Shown here piece after piece: positions 1-10,944 of a stretch of 64,000 nucleotides of DNA. Position numbers and translations under genes: made by a program. The stretch comes from an uncultured Bacteroidales bacterium. GTDB taxonomy: Bacteria > Bacteroidota > Bacteroidia > Bacteroidales > F082. Each line of letters opens with the position of its first letter. Within the stretch, counting starts at the first letter, position 1. Below the pieces are notes generated by a model. That model made no database searches, was not told the DNA's origin, and saw only the letters and a program-made list of their open reading frames with translations. The stretch lies in assembly GCA_905234275.1 (NCBI GenBank), contig CAJOHD010000009.1:1-64000 (forward strand), written 5' to 3'.

Positions 1-266
1 TTATAGGTTTTGTATAGAGCTTCGGCGAGGAGTAACGATTGGTAGTTGTCGTTAAATTTGTAGGAGATTTCTCCGCTCCCTTCGGTCGGTCGAAATGACG
101 TTAACATTATTAGCGCCGAGTCGGCATCATGCTGCATCAGGCTGTCGATGCGCAAAAGTGTGTCGGAAAAGGCAAAAGGCAACGGCTGAGGTTCCACAAC
201 AACCTCAGACTGCCTCACACAAGAGAACAGCATCGCCGAAAACAATATCAAAAACAACCTTTTCAC
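1..266 (-). CDS. Truncated lipoprotein, TPR-type helical family (5' end of gene only)
   Basis: The reading frame starts with GTG at 266 and runs off the left edge, so only about 88 residues are visible. The N-terminus (MKRLFLILFSAMLFSCVR) is a lipoprotein signal with the lipobox Cys at residue 16, implying export and lipid anchoring. The following pattern, including LLRIDSLMQHDADSALIML and a later LLLAEALYK, resembles the start of Bacteroidota helical-repeat (TPR-like) lipoproteins with DSL...DSAL motifs; that is a family impression, not a confirmed match. A TATCTTTG box (271-278, minus) sits 4 bases upstream of the GTG, so the message would be leaderless or nearly so, which supports this start. 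Residues around TSFRPTEGSGEIS are encoded by a copy of a dispersed repeat found elsewhere in the window, inserted in frame. Function unknown. Confidence 0.7.
   Translation of the reverse strand, partial: MKRLFLILFSAMLFSCVRQSEVVVEPQPLPFAFSDTLLRIDSLMQHDADSALIMLTSFRPTEGSGEISYKFNDNYQSLLLAEALYKTY
64..100. repeat. Dispersed repeat copy (TTTCGA variant) inside a coding region
   Basis: Read on the minus strand the segment goes from GTCATTTCGACC to GGAGAAATCTC. It matches the ends of the element at 61569-61690 (GTCATTTCGA ... GAGAAATCC) and is related to the GTCATTCCGAG copies at 38231-38288, 43458-43484 and 45104-45136. Here it is translated in frame within the truncated lipoprotein. Confidence 0.6.
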
Positions 267-270
267 ATCG

Positions 271-278
271 CAAAGATA
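271..278 (-). promoter_or_regulatory. -7 promoter box TATCTTTG of the truncated lipoprotein gene
   Basis: TATCTTTG matches the Bacteroidota -7 consensus TAnnTTTG. It lies only 4 bases before the GTG at 266. With initiation normally a few bases after this box, the start codon would be at or within a few bases of the RNA 5' end. Confidence 0.55.
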
Positions 279-289
279 TGAAAAAATTG

Positions 290-349
290 AAAATAAGGAT
301 AATAAGGATAAAAAAGATAAGTCTTATCAGCGAAGCGTTTATCCTTTTT
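290..349. repeat. Repeat cluster after DPP IV: AAGGATA-type units plus a core shared with hflX
   Basis: The 3' side of the DPP IV gene holds short AAGGATAA units and a core (minus sense, beginning AAGGATAAACGCTTCGCTGA) that recurs almost exactly at 46582-46610, upstream of and across the hflX start. GATAAG/CTTATC inversions allow a hairpin, and an A/T run lies beside the DPP IV stop, so it may also end that transcript. Function inferred only. Confidence 0.5.
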
Positions 350-2491
350 TTAAAGATTTGCTTTGAAATACTCCGTAATCTTTGTGATCAAATGCGCTCT
401 ATCCATGCCGTAAACATTGTGGTCGTGACCAGGATACACAAAGTAATCCATTTGTTTCTGGTTATGGATAGCGTTCTCCAAGAAACTGAGGCTGTGCTGC
501 CAAACAACTGTCGGGTCAGTTGAGCAGTGGATAATCAAAAGCTTACCTTCAAGCTTGTCGGTCTTGTTGTCGAGAGCAGTGAGTTCGTAGCCCTCAGGAT
601 TCTCGTCAGGAGTGTCCATATAACGCTCGCCGTACATGATTTCGTAGTATTTCCAGTTGATGACCGGACCGCCTGCCACGCTCACCTTGAATGTTTCAGG
701 ATAGTTGATTTTCAATGATGTTGACATGAATCCGCCGTAGCTCCAGCCGTCTGAACCGATACGCTCTGGATCGACGTAAGGTTTGGTCTTCAGATACTCG
801 ATGCCTGTCATCTGGTCGTGCATCTCCATCTGTCCGCACTGACGGTGAATAATCTGCTCGAAAGCTTCACCACGGTCGGCTGAACCTCTGTTATCGACAG
901 TAAACACTATAAATCCCTCTTGTGCAAGGTAGTTGAGATAGATGCCTGCTCCTGCCAACCATGAGTCGGTGATGAGCTGAGCGTGAGGACCGCCGTAAAC
1001 GTAAACGATAACTGGGTATTTCACGCTTTCGTCGAAGTTGTAAGGCTTGATGATACGTGTGTAAAGAAGCTGTCCGTCTTCTGCCTTGATAGAGTCGAGC
1101 TCTGTTACACCTAAATTATAGTCTTTTAAAGGATTTTCTGCCTCATAAAGCGGAGCGAAGAACCTTCCTTGTGCATCTTGAATGTCAACGGCTCTCGGCA
1201 CGTCGGTGCTGCTGTAGTTGTCGATGAAGAACTTGCCGCTTTTGCTCGGAAGCACCTTGTGTGTGCCGTGTTTCTTGGTGATTTGCACCTTCTTGCCGTC
1301 AGCGAGGTTGATTTTGTAGAAATGACGCTGCAGCGGACTCACTTCCGTTGATGTGTAGTAAGCGTTGCCGTTGCCGTCGAAGCCTTCGAAGGCTGTCACA
1401 ACATAGTCGCCTTTTTCAATCTGACGTGCCTCGAGAGTCTCTGTGTTATGCAGCCAGAGGTGATAGTAGCCGTCGCGCTGTGCGAGCCACAAAAATTCGT
1501 TGGTGCTGCCTGGTAAGAAATATGCAGGTCCTTGAGGCTCAACGTATTGTTCATCTGTATCTTGGAAAATGGTCTTGATGAACTTGCCGTTCAAAGCGTT
1601 GTATTCGTTAAAGCATAGTGTGTCTTGACCGCGGTTCAAGATGCCGATATAAACCTTCTCATTATCGTTGTTCCATGTGATAGCTGTGAGGTAATGCTCT
1701 TCCGGTTTACCGGTCTTCATCACCACGTCTTTACCTTTCTTTACGTTGTAAACGTGCAGTTTCACTATATGTGAAGTCATGCCTGCCATAGGATATTTGA
1801 TTGGCTTTTCAGTGGCGATACGTGTGGTGATGTCCACAAGCGGATAGTCTGTCACCATACTCTCATCCATCGAATAATATGCGAGTTTGCTACCGTCTGG
1901 CGACCAGAAAATACCTCCGTCGATGGCGAACTCGTTGCGGTGCACTGACTGTCCGGCAATCACATGCTCTGGGTTCTTTGTCAAACGAATCTGTTTCTTG
2001 CCATTGGCAATATACAAGTCGTTACCGATGGTGTAAGCCACTCTCATTGTTGCCTCGTTGAGCGTCGTGTTCTCCGCATTGTTTGGGAATGCAGTGACTT
2101 TTGTTATCGTATTATCATTGATATTCAAAATGTTAAGAGAGATAGTTTCGTCGTCTTCCGCTTTGTAAAAATAGCCCGAAACTTCACTTGTCCAATTGAT
2201 GTTAGGCATACGCTGGAAGTCACCCATTTCGTTGTCTTTAGCAATGCTGTTGAGCATGTCGAGTGTCAATAGGGTGTGCGACGATTTTTCACCTGGTGTC
2301 TGATATTTCATTTCACCTTTTTCTGTGTAGATATACTTGTCAGTGTCGCCTAACCATTTGTAACTCTTGCCTTTAGGATAAACATCATAGTTATTGTATG
2401 ATGCATCCACTGGTGTTAACATTTTCTTTTCCTGTGCAAATGATGTCATAACGAGCATCAATGCAATAACTGTAAATAATGACTTTTTCAT
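350..2491 (-). CDS. Dipeptidyl peptidase IV (prolyl oligopeptidase family S9B)
   Basis: A 713-residue exported serine peptidase that would remove Xaa-Pro dipeptides from peptide N-termini in the periplasm or at the surface. The signal peptide (MKKSLFTVIALMLVMTSFAQ) is followed by an eight-bladed beta-propeller region (about 40-480) and a C-terminal alpha/beta-hydrolase domain. Visible catalytic landmarks are the nucleophile Ser about 584 in GWSYGGF, an oxyanion-region GGPHAQ, the acid Asp in TDPTVVW near 660 and the His in GHDHNVYG near 690. The length is normal for the family. It lies downstream of the GGGP synthase gene on the same strand. The 29-base gap between them is entirely a 7-bp-repeat array, so they may be co-transcribed. 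Periplasmic DPP IV is a usual part of peptide utilisation in Bacteroidales. Confidence 0.93.
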   Translation of the reverse strand: MKKSLFTVIALMLVMTSFAQEKKMLTPVDASYNNYDVYPKGKSYKWLGDTDKYIYTEKGEMKYQTPGEKSSHTLLTLDMLNSIAKDNEMGDFQRMPNINWTSEVSGYFYKAEDDETISLNILNINDNTITKVTAFPNNAENTTLNEATMRVAYTIGNDLYIANGKKQIRLTKNPEHVIAGQSVHRNEFAIDGGIFWSPDGSKLAYYSMDESMVTDYPLVDITTRIATEKPIKYPMAGMTSHIVKLHVYNVKKGKDVVMKTGKPEEHYLTAITWNNDNEKVYIGILNRGQDTLCFNEYNALNGKFIKTIFQDTDEQYVEPQGPAYFLPGSTNEFLWLAQRDGYYHLWLHNTETLEARQIEKGDYVVTAFEGFDGNGNAYYTSTEVSPLQRHFYKINLADGKKVQITKKHGTHKVLPSKSGKFFIDNYSSTDVPRAVDIQDAQGRFFAPLYEAENPLKDYNLGVTELDSIKAEDGQLLYTRIIKPYNFDESVKYPVIVYVYGGPHAQLITDSWLAGAGIYLNYLAQEGFIVFTVDNRGSADRGEAFEQIIHRQCGQMEMHDQMTGIEYLKTKPYVDPERIGSDGWSYGGFMSTSLKINYPETFKVSVAGGPVINWKYYEIMYGERYMDTPDENPEGYELTALDNKTDKLEGKLLIIHCSTDPTVVWQHSLSFLENAIHNQKQMDYFVYPGHDHNVYGMDRAHLITKITEYFKANL

Positions 2492-2523
2492 CTGTTTATC
2501 TATTATCTGTTATCTGTTATCTA
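2491..2523. repeat. Heptamer array, AGATAAC family (single orientation)
   Basis: The gap between GGGP synthase and DPP IV consists of TATCTGT/TTATCTA units at a 7-base period. The array begins with the TAG stop of the upstream gene (complement of 2521-2523) and ends at the DPP IV ATG (2489-2491). The same heptamer family occurs at 55098-55195 and 63811-63855. Confidence 0.8.
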
Positions 2524-3249
2524 AATTTGGTGAATTGCTTTAGCAAACTGTTGTAACAATTCCGGCTCTTTCTCGAACGCCGTTCCAATCACAATGACAT
2601 CGGCTCCGGCTTTCACTGCTTCTGCCGCCATTTCCGGTGTCTTGATGCCACCTCCGACAATCAACGGGATGTTGATCATCTGGCTCACCTTCGAAATCAT
2701 GCTTGTCGATACCGGCATCAATGCGCCTGATCCCGCTTCGAGGTAGATGAGTTTCAAGCCCAGCATCTCACCTGCAATAGCGGTGCACATCGCGATGTCG
2801 TCCTTGTCGTGCGGGATAGGGGTGGTGTCGCTCATATAAGTCACCGAAGTCGCCTTACCGCTGTCGATGAGCATGTAACCCGTAGGGATGATTTCGTTGC
2901 CATAAAGTTTAAGGTAAGGTGCTGCAATAACATGGCGTCCTATCAGCATCTCAGGGTTTCTTCCGGAAATCAATGAGAGCAACAGAAATCCGTCACAATA
3001 TTTGCTGATTTGCAATGAGTTACCTGGGAAAATCAATACCGGAATCTTTGAGTGTTCCTTGATAAGTTTGATACAGTGATCGAGGCTGTCGGTGACGAGC
3101 AGACTGCCGCCCACAAAGAAGAAATCGATGTCGGCAGCGTTAGCCTTCTCAACTATCGAGAGAATCTGCGCATCAGTAGGTTTGTCGGGATCGACAAGAA
3201 CTGCAAGCTTTTTGCGCGTCTTATCTTGAAATTTGTCGTATATTGCCAT
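2521..3249 (-). CDS. Geranylgeranylglyceryl-phosphate synthase family protein (PcrB/GGGPS group II)
   Basis: A 242-residue TIM-barrel prenyltransferase joining sn-glycerol-1-phosphate to a polyprenyl diphosphate through an ether bond. Supporting motifs are LAVLVDPDKP near the N-terminus (acidic Mg/diphosphate site), FFVGGSLL, a central YLEAGSGA segment and the phosphate-binding loops IPLIVGGGIKTPE and ADVIVIGTAFEKEP. Group II enzymes of this family are known in Bacteroidota; whether the product here is GGGP or a longer prenyl ether cannot be told from sequence. A weak -7-like TAATTTCG lies about 23 bases upstream. The TAG stop falls in a heptamer repeat leading directly into the DPP IV start. 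Confidence 0.9.
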   Translation of the reverse strand: MAIYDKFQDKTRKKLAVLVDPDKPTDAQILSIVEKANAADIDFFFVGGSLLVTDSLDHCIKLIKEHSKIPVLIFPGNSLQISKYCDGFLLLSLISGRNPEMLIGRHVIAAPYLKLYGNEIIPTGYMLIDSGKATSVTYMSDTTPIPHDKDDIAMCTAIAGEMLGLKLIYLEAGSGALMPVSTSMISKVSQMINIPLIVGGGIKTPEMAAEAVKAGADVIVIGTAFEKEPELLQQFAKAIHQI

Positions 3250-3308
3250 ATTAAAATTTTAATGCACGAAATTACAACTTTTTATTGAATCTGAGCGTGA
3301 TATCGCCA

Positions 3309-4814
3309 TTATTTTTTCAAAATGATCCTGAAAGTGGTTCCTTGACCTGTCACGCTGTTCTTCACGAAGATTTTTCCTTTGTGGTAATTCTCGATGATAC
3401 GCTTCGCCAGCGACAGTCCGAGACCCCAGCCGCGTTTCTTGGAAGTGTAGCCGGGCTTGAAGATTTCCTTGTACATCGAGCGGGGCAGACCCTTGCCTGT
3501 GTCGCTGATGTCGATAAACACATTGCTGTCGTCTTCGGTCAGCTCCACAGTGATTTTTCCCTTGTCGGTCATTGCGTCGATAGCGTTCTTGGTGAGGTTT
3601 TCCAAAACCCAGCTGAACAAGGCGGAATTCAAAGGTATAACTATCTCTCTTACAGGCAGTTGTACGTCGAATTCAAACTTCGATGAGAATCGTCTCTGCA
3701 GATATTTCATCGTCTTGTCGACAGAAGCAACCACGTCGGTGGGTTCCAAAGTAGGTATTGAGCCTATCTTCGAGAAACGCTCCGTGATGGTGTTCAACCG
3801 GTCGATGTCGTACTCCATCTCAGCCGTCCCGACGAACGGTTTTTCCTCCATTTTCAGCAGCTCTATCCATCCCATCAGCGAGCTCAGAGGCGTACCGATT
3901 TGATGTGCTGTCTCTTTCGCCATACCTGCCCACACTTGATTCTGCTCAGAGCGGCGCACATAGCTGAAAAGAAGATATGCAAGCAGCACAAACAAACCGA
4001 AAATCAGCATTTGTACCAATGGGAAATAGCGCATCTGCAACAACAAATCCGACTGTCTGTAATAAATATAAACCTTGTTGTCGTCAAGATAATTAACCTT
4101 GATGGGATAGTTCTCCTCCTGCATCGTACGAATCTGATTCTCAACGTATTTCTGGTCTTTCATCTTGATGGAGTCGAGGTTCCCATACGCCAAAACGGTG
4201 TTGTCGATGCTGTCCATAATGATTACAGGCGCACCAACTGCATTGTCTGTCACGTCGTTGATGAAAAGCGTGAACAAATCGTCCAAAACGCCCTTCAACT
4301 CGGTGTAAATCAACGATTCTTTATAAAACAGCCACTTAGTCTTCCCGAAAAGGTCAATTTTTATCGGCTGATACACGCTGAACTCACTCATCATCTCCTC
4401 GTCGAATTTCGTCTTGTCTTTCAAATGTTCCGGTAAGTTGATGGAGAGGTCTATCTTTGCGGAATTATCAGTAATAACTACTGGAATGCTGATGTTGCTC
4501 TGTATGATGTCAAGATAGATGGAGGTGTTTTCTTCAGGTCCTGCCTCGAGGAAACTCTCGTAAGCTTTTGCCAGCAGTTGCACGCGTTTCTGCTCCTGTT
4601 CGCTTACCTCGTTGAAAAAGACCTTGGTGTAGTTCATCAGCTCGGCATGACTCTGCACCGCCTCAGCCCACATCTCAATCTGCTTCCTTTCTTGAGCTGC
4701 AAAACGATTCACCAAACGGCTCGTGTATTGTATTGAAATGCTAATTATAATGACAGCCAGCACCGTGAGTGCCAGATTCCACCATCTCTTCTGAATGTAA
4801 ATGTTAGTTTTCAT
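3309..4814 (-). CDS. Sensor histidine kinase, membrane-bound, orphan
   Basis: About 501 residues starting at MKTNIYIQKRWW; the frame extends five codons further upstream but those overlap the -7 box. One N-terminal membrane helix (residues 12-33), an extracytoplasmic region of about 220 residues and a second helix (about 265-285) precede the kinase core. The phosphoacceptor His is in MAKETAHQIGTPLSS, followed by the N box ENLTKNAIDAM, G1 DTGKGLP and G2 WGLGLSLAKRI. The layout follows the common Bacteroidota HAMP-less kinases whose H box reads MAKETAHQIGTPLSS. No response regulator gene is adjacent, so the partner and signal are unknown. Neighbours are GGGP synthase downstream and divergently oriented leuS. 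Confidence 0.9.
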   Translation of the reverse strand: MKTNIYIQKRWWNLALTVLAVIIISISIQYTSRLVNRFAAQERKQIEMWAEAVQSHAELMNYTKVFFNEVSEQEQKRVQLLAKAYESFLEAGPEENTSIYLDIIQSNISIPVVITDNSAKIDLSINLPEHLKDKTKFDEEMMSEFSVYQPIKIDLFGKTKWLFYKESLIYTELKGVLDDLFTLFINDVTDNAVGAPVIIMDSIDNTVLAYGNLDSIKMKDQKYVENQIRTMQEENYPIKVNYLDDNKVYIYYRQSDLLLQMRYFPLVQMLIFGLFVLLAYLLFSYVRRSEQNQVWAGMAKETAHQIGTPLSSLMGWIELLKMEEKPFVGTAEMEYDIDRLNTITERFSKIGSIPTLEPTDVVASVDKTMKYLQRRFSSKFEFDVQLPVREIVIPLNSALFSWVLENLTKNAIDAMTDKGKITVELTEDDSNVFIDISDTGKGLPRSMYKEIFKPGYTSKKRGWGLGLSLAKRIIENYHKGKIFVKNSVTGQGTTFRIILKK

Positions 4815-4818
4815 TCCA

Positions 4819-4826
4819 CAAAAATA
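4819..4826 (-). promoter_or_regulatory. -7 promoter box TATTTTTG of the histidine kinase gene
   Basis: Matches TAnnTTTG and ends only four bases before the chosen ATG (4812-4814), giving a near-leaderless message. Its position argues against using the upstream in-frame ATG at 4829. Confidence 0.5.
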
Positions 4827-4868
4827 CAAAATTTTTAATTAATATAAGGTGTGTAGCGAAAAATGTTG

Positions 4869-4876
4869 TAATTTTA
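4869..4876 (+). promoter_or_regulatory. Probable -7 box TAATTTTA of leuS
   Basis: TAATTTTAC lies 35 bases upstream of the leuS ATG. It is the TAATTTT variant seen before several genes here (11611, 23115, 29066, 38204). No convincing -33 TTG was found. Confidence 0.35.
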
Positions 4877-4911
4877 CACGTTTTTTCAAACGCGAAAATT
4901 TTAGTTTTATT

Positions 4912-8034
<3,123 letters not shown>

Positions 8035-8040
8035 TCAATG

Positions 8041-8066
8041 TAGAGACAGACGGCCGTCTGTCTCTA
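8041..8066. terminator. Perfect 26-bp palindrome after leuS, possible terminator or processing hairpin
   Basis: TAGAGACAGACGG followed directly by its exact reverse complement. RNA from either strand would form a strong hairpin. There is no T-run after it, so intrinsic termination is doubtful and a 3'-end-stabilising or partial-attenuation role is equally possible. Confidence 0.45.
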
Positions 8067-8097
8067 ACAAACCAACGATAATGAACAATTGTTTATA

Positions 8098-9477
8098 ATG
8101 AGAAAGATAATTGCGATAGCATTATTATTAATAGGTGTCACCGCCTCCGCCCAGAATCTGCAAGATCCTGAGACCGACCCTGTCATCACCAACCGCATCG
8201 CCGAGTGGCAAGACCTGAAATTCGGTTTCATGATGCATTGGGGCATGTATTCCCAGTGGGGTGTGGTCGAGTCGTGGTCGATCTGCAACGAAGACTGGAT
8301 TAACCGTAATGGCGCTAATTACATTCAGTATAAAGCTGATTATCAAGCACTTAATACCACGTTTAATCCAATAAAATTCAATCCTGAAGAGTGGGCCAAG
8401 CTCGCAAAAGAAGCAGGAATGAAATACGTGGTCTTCACCACTAAGCATCACGACGGTTTCTGCATGTACGACACCAAAGAAACGACATATTCCACCGTCG
8501 ATCCTTCGTGTCCATTCTCTTCAAATGAGAAAGCCGACATCACTGGTGCAATAGTTGAAGCCTTTAGAAATCAAGGCTTTTGGACAGGTCTCTACTTCTC
8601 GAAAGCCGACTGGCATCATCCTGATTACTGGGCTGAGCAGTGGGCTACTCCTGATAGAAACGTCAACTACGACCCTCAGAAATATCCTGAACGTTGGCAG
8701 AGTTTCTGCGATTTTACATACAACCAGATTCGTGAGTTGACTCACAACTATGGCGATATCGACATTTTGTGGCTCGATGGCGGTTGGGTGCGTCCGGAAT
8801 ACAGTCTCAACGACGAATATCGCGAATGGCTCGGCTGCAAAGGCTATGTCCAAGATATCGACATGCCTAAAATCGCAACAATGGCTCGTGAAAACAACCC
8901 CGACCTCATCATAGTCGACCGCACTGTGCACGGAAAATACGAGAACTATCAGACTCCTGAGCAGCAGGTGCCCGATACTCTGCTTCCGTTCCCTTGGGAG
9001 ACATGCATGTCGATGGGTGACTCATGGTCGTATGTCGAGACAGATAACTACAAGAGTACCAATAAGATAATCCATCTTTTGGTCGATATCGTGGCTAAAG
9101 GTGGCAACTATCTGCTCAATGTGGGGCCGTCACCTGAAGGCGAACTGCCTCCAACAGCAGTCGAGCGTATGCATGAGATTGGTAACTGGATGAAAATCAA
9201 CGGTGAAGCTATCTACGGAACTCGTCCTTTCTATCCTTATTGCGACGGGAAAGTACGTTTCACTCAGAAAGATGGCAAAATATATGCCATCTATATGCTT
9301 GATGAAGGCGAGACGTTGCCTAACTCAATCAAAATCAATGCAAAATTGAATAAAAACAAGGTTAAAATCCTCGGCAGCAAGGCAAAAGCCAAACTCACTA
9401 AGACTGCTGACGGATACCTTATTAATATTAATGGCGATGTCAATCTTGAACACGCCGTCGTTTTTGAATTAAAATAA
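8098..9477 (+). CDS. Alpha-L-fucosidase (GH29), exported
   Basis: A 459-residue glycoside hydrolase releasing L-fucose from glycans, acting in the periplasm or at the surface. ATG 8098 gives a clean signal peptide (MRKIIAIALLLIGVTASAQ); an in-frame TTG nine bases earlier is unlikely. The (beta/alpha)8 domain shows family landmarks: FGFMMHWGMYSQWG, VFTTKHHDGFCMYD and DIDILWLDGGW, whose Asp 227 is the expected nucleophile. NYLLNVGPSPEGELP closes the barrel and a small beta-domain follows. Nine bases separate it from ahcY, so the two are probably co-transcribed although functionally unrelated. No sulfatase or SusCD pair adjoins it. It could assist the GH92 enzyme at 57316 in trimming host glycans. 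Confidence 0.92.
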   Translation: MRKIIAIALLLIGVTASAQNLQDPETDPVITNRIAEWQDLKFGFMMHWGMYSQWGVVESWSICNEDWINRNGANYIQYKADYQALNTTFNPIKFNPEEWAKLAKEAGMKYVVFTTKHHDGFCMYDTKETTYSTVDPSCPFSSNEKADITGAIVEAFRNQGFWTGLYFSKADWHHPDYWAEQWATPDRNVNYDPQKYPERWQSFCDFTYNQIRELTHNYGDIDILWLDGGWVRPEYSLNDEYREWLGCKGYVQDIDMPKIATMARENNPDLIIVDRTVHGKYENYQTPEQQVPDTLLPFPWETCMSMGDSWSYVETDNYKSTNKIIHLLVDIVAKGGNYLLNVGPSPEGELPPTAVERMHEIGNWMKINGEAIYGTRPFYPYCDGKVRFTQKDGKIYAIYMLDEGETLPNSIKINAKLNKNKVKILGSKAKAKLTKTADGYLININGDVNLEHAVVFELK

Positions 9478-9486
9478 AATCGAAAT

Positions 9487-10914
9487 ATGAAAGAAGAACT
9501 TAAAAGAATGGATCTTCCATACCTCATCGCTGACCCGAGTCTGGCAGAGTGGGGAAGAAAAGACATTGAAATTTCAGAACACGAGATGCCTGGTTTGATG
9601 GCACTTCGCAAGAAATACGGCGAGAGTAAGCCTCTGAAAGGCGCACGCATCAGCGGCTCGCTTCACATGACTGTTCAGACAGCATGTCTTATCGAGACCT
9701 TGAAAGCTCTCGGCGCTGAGGTGCGCTGGGCAAGCTGCAACATCTTCTCGACACAAGACCATGCAGCAGCAGGTATCGTAGCAGGCGGAACACCAGTGTT
9801 TGCTTGGAAAGGCGAGACTCTCGACGATTACTGGTGGTGCACCATGCGCGCCCTCACATTCCCTGATGGCAACGGTCCGGACCTCATCGTCGACGATGGT
9901 GGCGACGCTACCTTGTTGATTCATAAAGGCTACGAGTGCGAAAACGATCCTAAACTCCTCGAAGTTGAGCCTACCAACGCCGAAGAGAAAGCCTTGATGG
10001 GAGTCATCAAAGAGACTTATAAGATGGATCCGAAACATTGGCACAAGGTGGTTGCCAACTGGAAGGGCGTCTCAGAAGAGACAACAACAGGCGTTCACCG
10101 TCTCTATCAGATGAAAGAAGCCGGAAAATTGCTCGTCCCAGCTATCAACGTGAACGACAGCGTCACAAAGAGCAAGTTCGACAACATGTACGGTTGCCGT
10201 GAGTCATTGGCTGACGGTATCAAACGTGCTACCGACGTGATGCTCGCTGGTAAAGTCATCGTGGTTCTCGGTTATGGTGATGTGGGTAAAGGTTGTGCTC
10301 AGTCGATGCGCTCCTACGGTGCTCGCGTGCTCGTCACTGAAATCGACCCTATCTGCGCACTGCAGGCTGCAATGGAAGGCTACGAAGTCACCACAATGGA
10401 AGAGGCTGTGAAAGAAGGTAACATCTTCGTCACCTGCACAGGCAACTGCGACGTCATCACCATCGAGCACATGCTCCAGATGAAAGATCAGGCTATCGTC
10501 TGCAACATCGGTCACTTCGACAACGAGATTCAGGTCAATGCACTTGAAAACTATAAAGGTGTTAAGAAAATCAACATCAAGCCGCAGGTCGATAAGTTTG
10601 TGAAACCTGACGGAAAAGCCATCTTCATCTTGGCAGAAGGTCGTCTCGTAAACCTCGGCTGCGCTACTGGTCACGCCAGCTTCGTGATGAGTAACTCATT
10701 CACCAACCAGACTTTGGCTCAGATGGATCTTTGGGAGAAACGCGGCAAATATCCGATTGACGTTTACTGTCTGCCGAAGTATCTTGATGAGGAAGTTGCA
10801 CGTCTGCATCTCGAGAAGATAGGGGTGAAGCTCACCAAGCTCACTCAGAAACAAGCTGATTACATTGGCGTTCCGATTAACGGACCATTCAAATCAGACA
10901 TTTACAGATATTAA
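9487..10914 (+). CDS. ahcY: S-adenosylhomocysteine hydrolase (adenosylhomocysteinase)
   Basis: A cytoplasmic NAD-dependent enzyme of 475 residues that splits S-adenosylhomocysteine into adenosine and homocysteine, relieving inhibition of methyltransferases. Conserved segments include [49 protein letters not shown] and the NAD-binding GYGDVGKG at about residue 262; the C-terminal tail ends FKSDIYRY as in the family. Length is normal. It starts 9 bases after the fucosidase stop, with no room for a dedicated riboswitch or promoter between them. Its stop codon lies inside a bidirectional terminator. Confidence 0.97.
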   Translation: MKEELKRMDLPYLIADPSLAEWGRKDIEISEHEMPGLMALRKKYGESKPLKGARISGSLHMTVQTACLIETLKALGAEVRWASCNIFSTQDHAAAGIVAGGTPVFAWKGETLDDYWWCTMRALTFPDGNGPDLIVDDGGDATLLIHKGYECENDPKLLEVEPTNAEEKALMGVIKETYKMDPKHWHKVVANWKGVSEETTTGVHRLYQMKEAGKLLVPAINVNDSVTKSKFDNMYGCRESLADGIKRATDVMLAGKVIVVLGYGDVGKGCAQSMRSYGARVLVTEIDPICALQAAMEGYEVTTMEEAVKEGNIFVTCTGNCDVITIEHMLQMKDQAIVCNIGHFDNEIQVNALENYKGVKKINIKPQVDKFVKPDGKAIFILAEGRLVNLGCATGHASFVMSNSFTNQTLAQMDLWEKRGKYPIDVYCLPKYLDEEVARLHLEKIGVKLTKLTQKQADYIGVPINGPFKSDIYRY

Positions 10915-10944
10915 AAAAAGCGGCTTTCAAGCCGCTTTTTTTAA
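10911..10944. terminator. Bidirectional rho-independent terminator
   Basis: AAAAAAAGCGGCTT / AAGCCGCTTTTTTT forms a strong GC stem with A- and T-runs on both sides, serving ahcY (plus) and the Rieske-like lipoprotein (minus). It overlaps both stop codons (10912-10914 and the complement of 10941-10943). Confidence 0.92.

Noticed and set aside
4849-4911. An N-terminal extension of LeuRS by 21 residues
   Set aside because: It covers the likely -7 box, and the family N-terminus [12 protein letters not shown] begins at 4912.
9478-9486. SAM or SAH riboswitch before ahcY
   Set aside because: Only nine bases separate it from the fucosidase gene, leaving no space for an aptamer.
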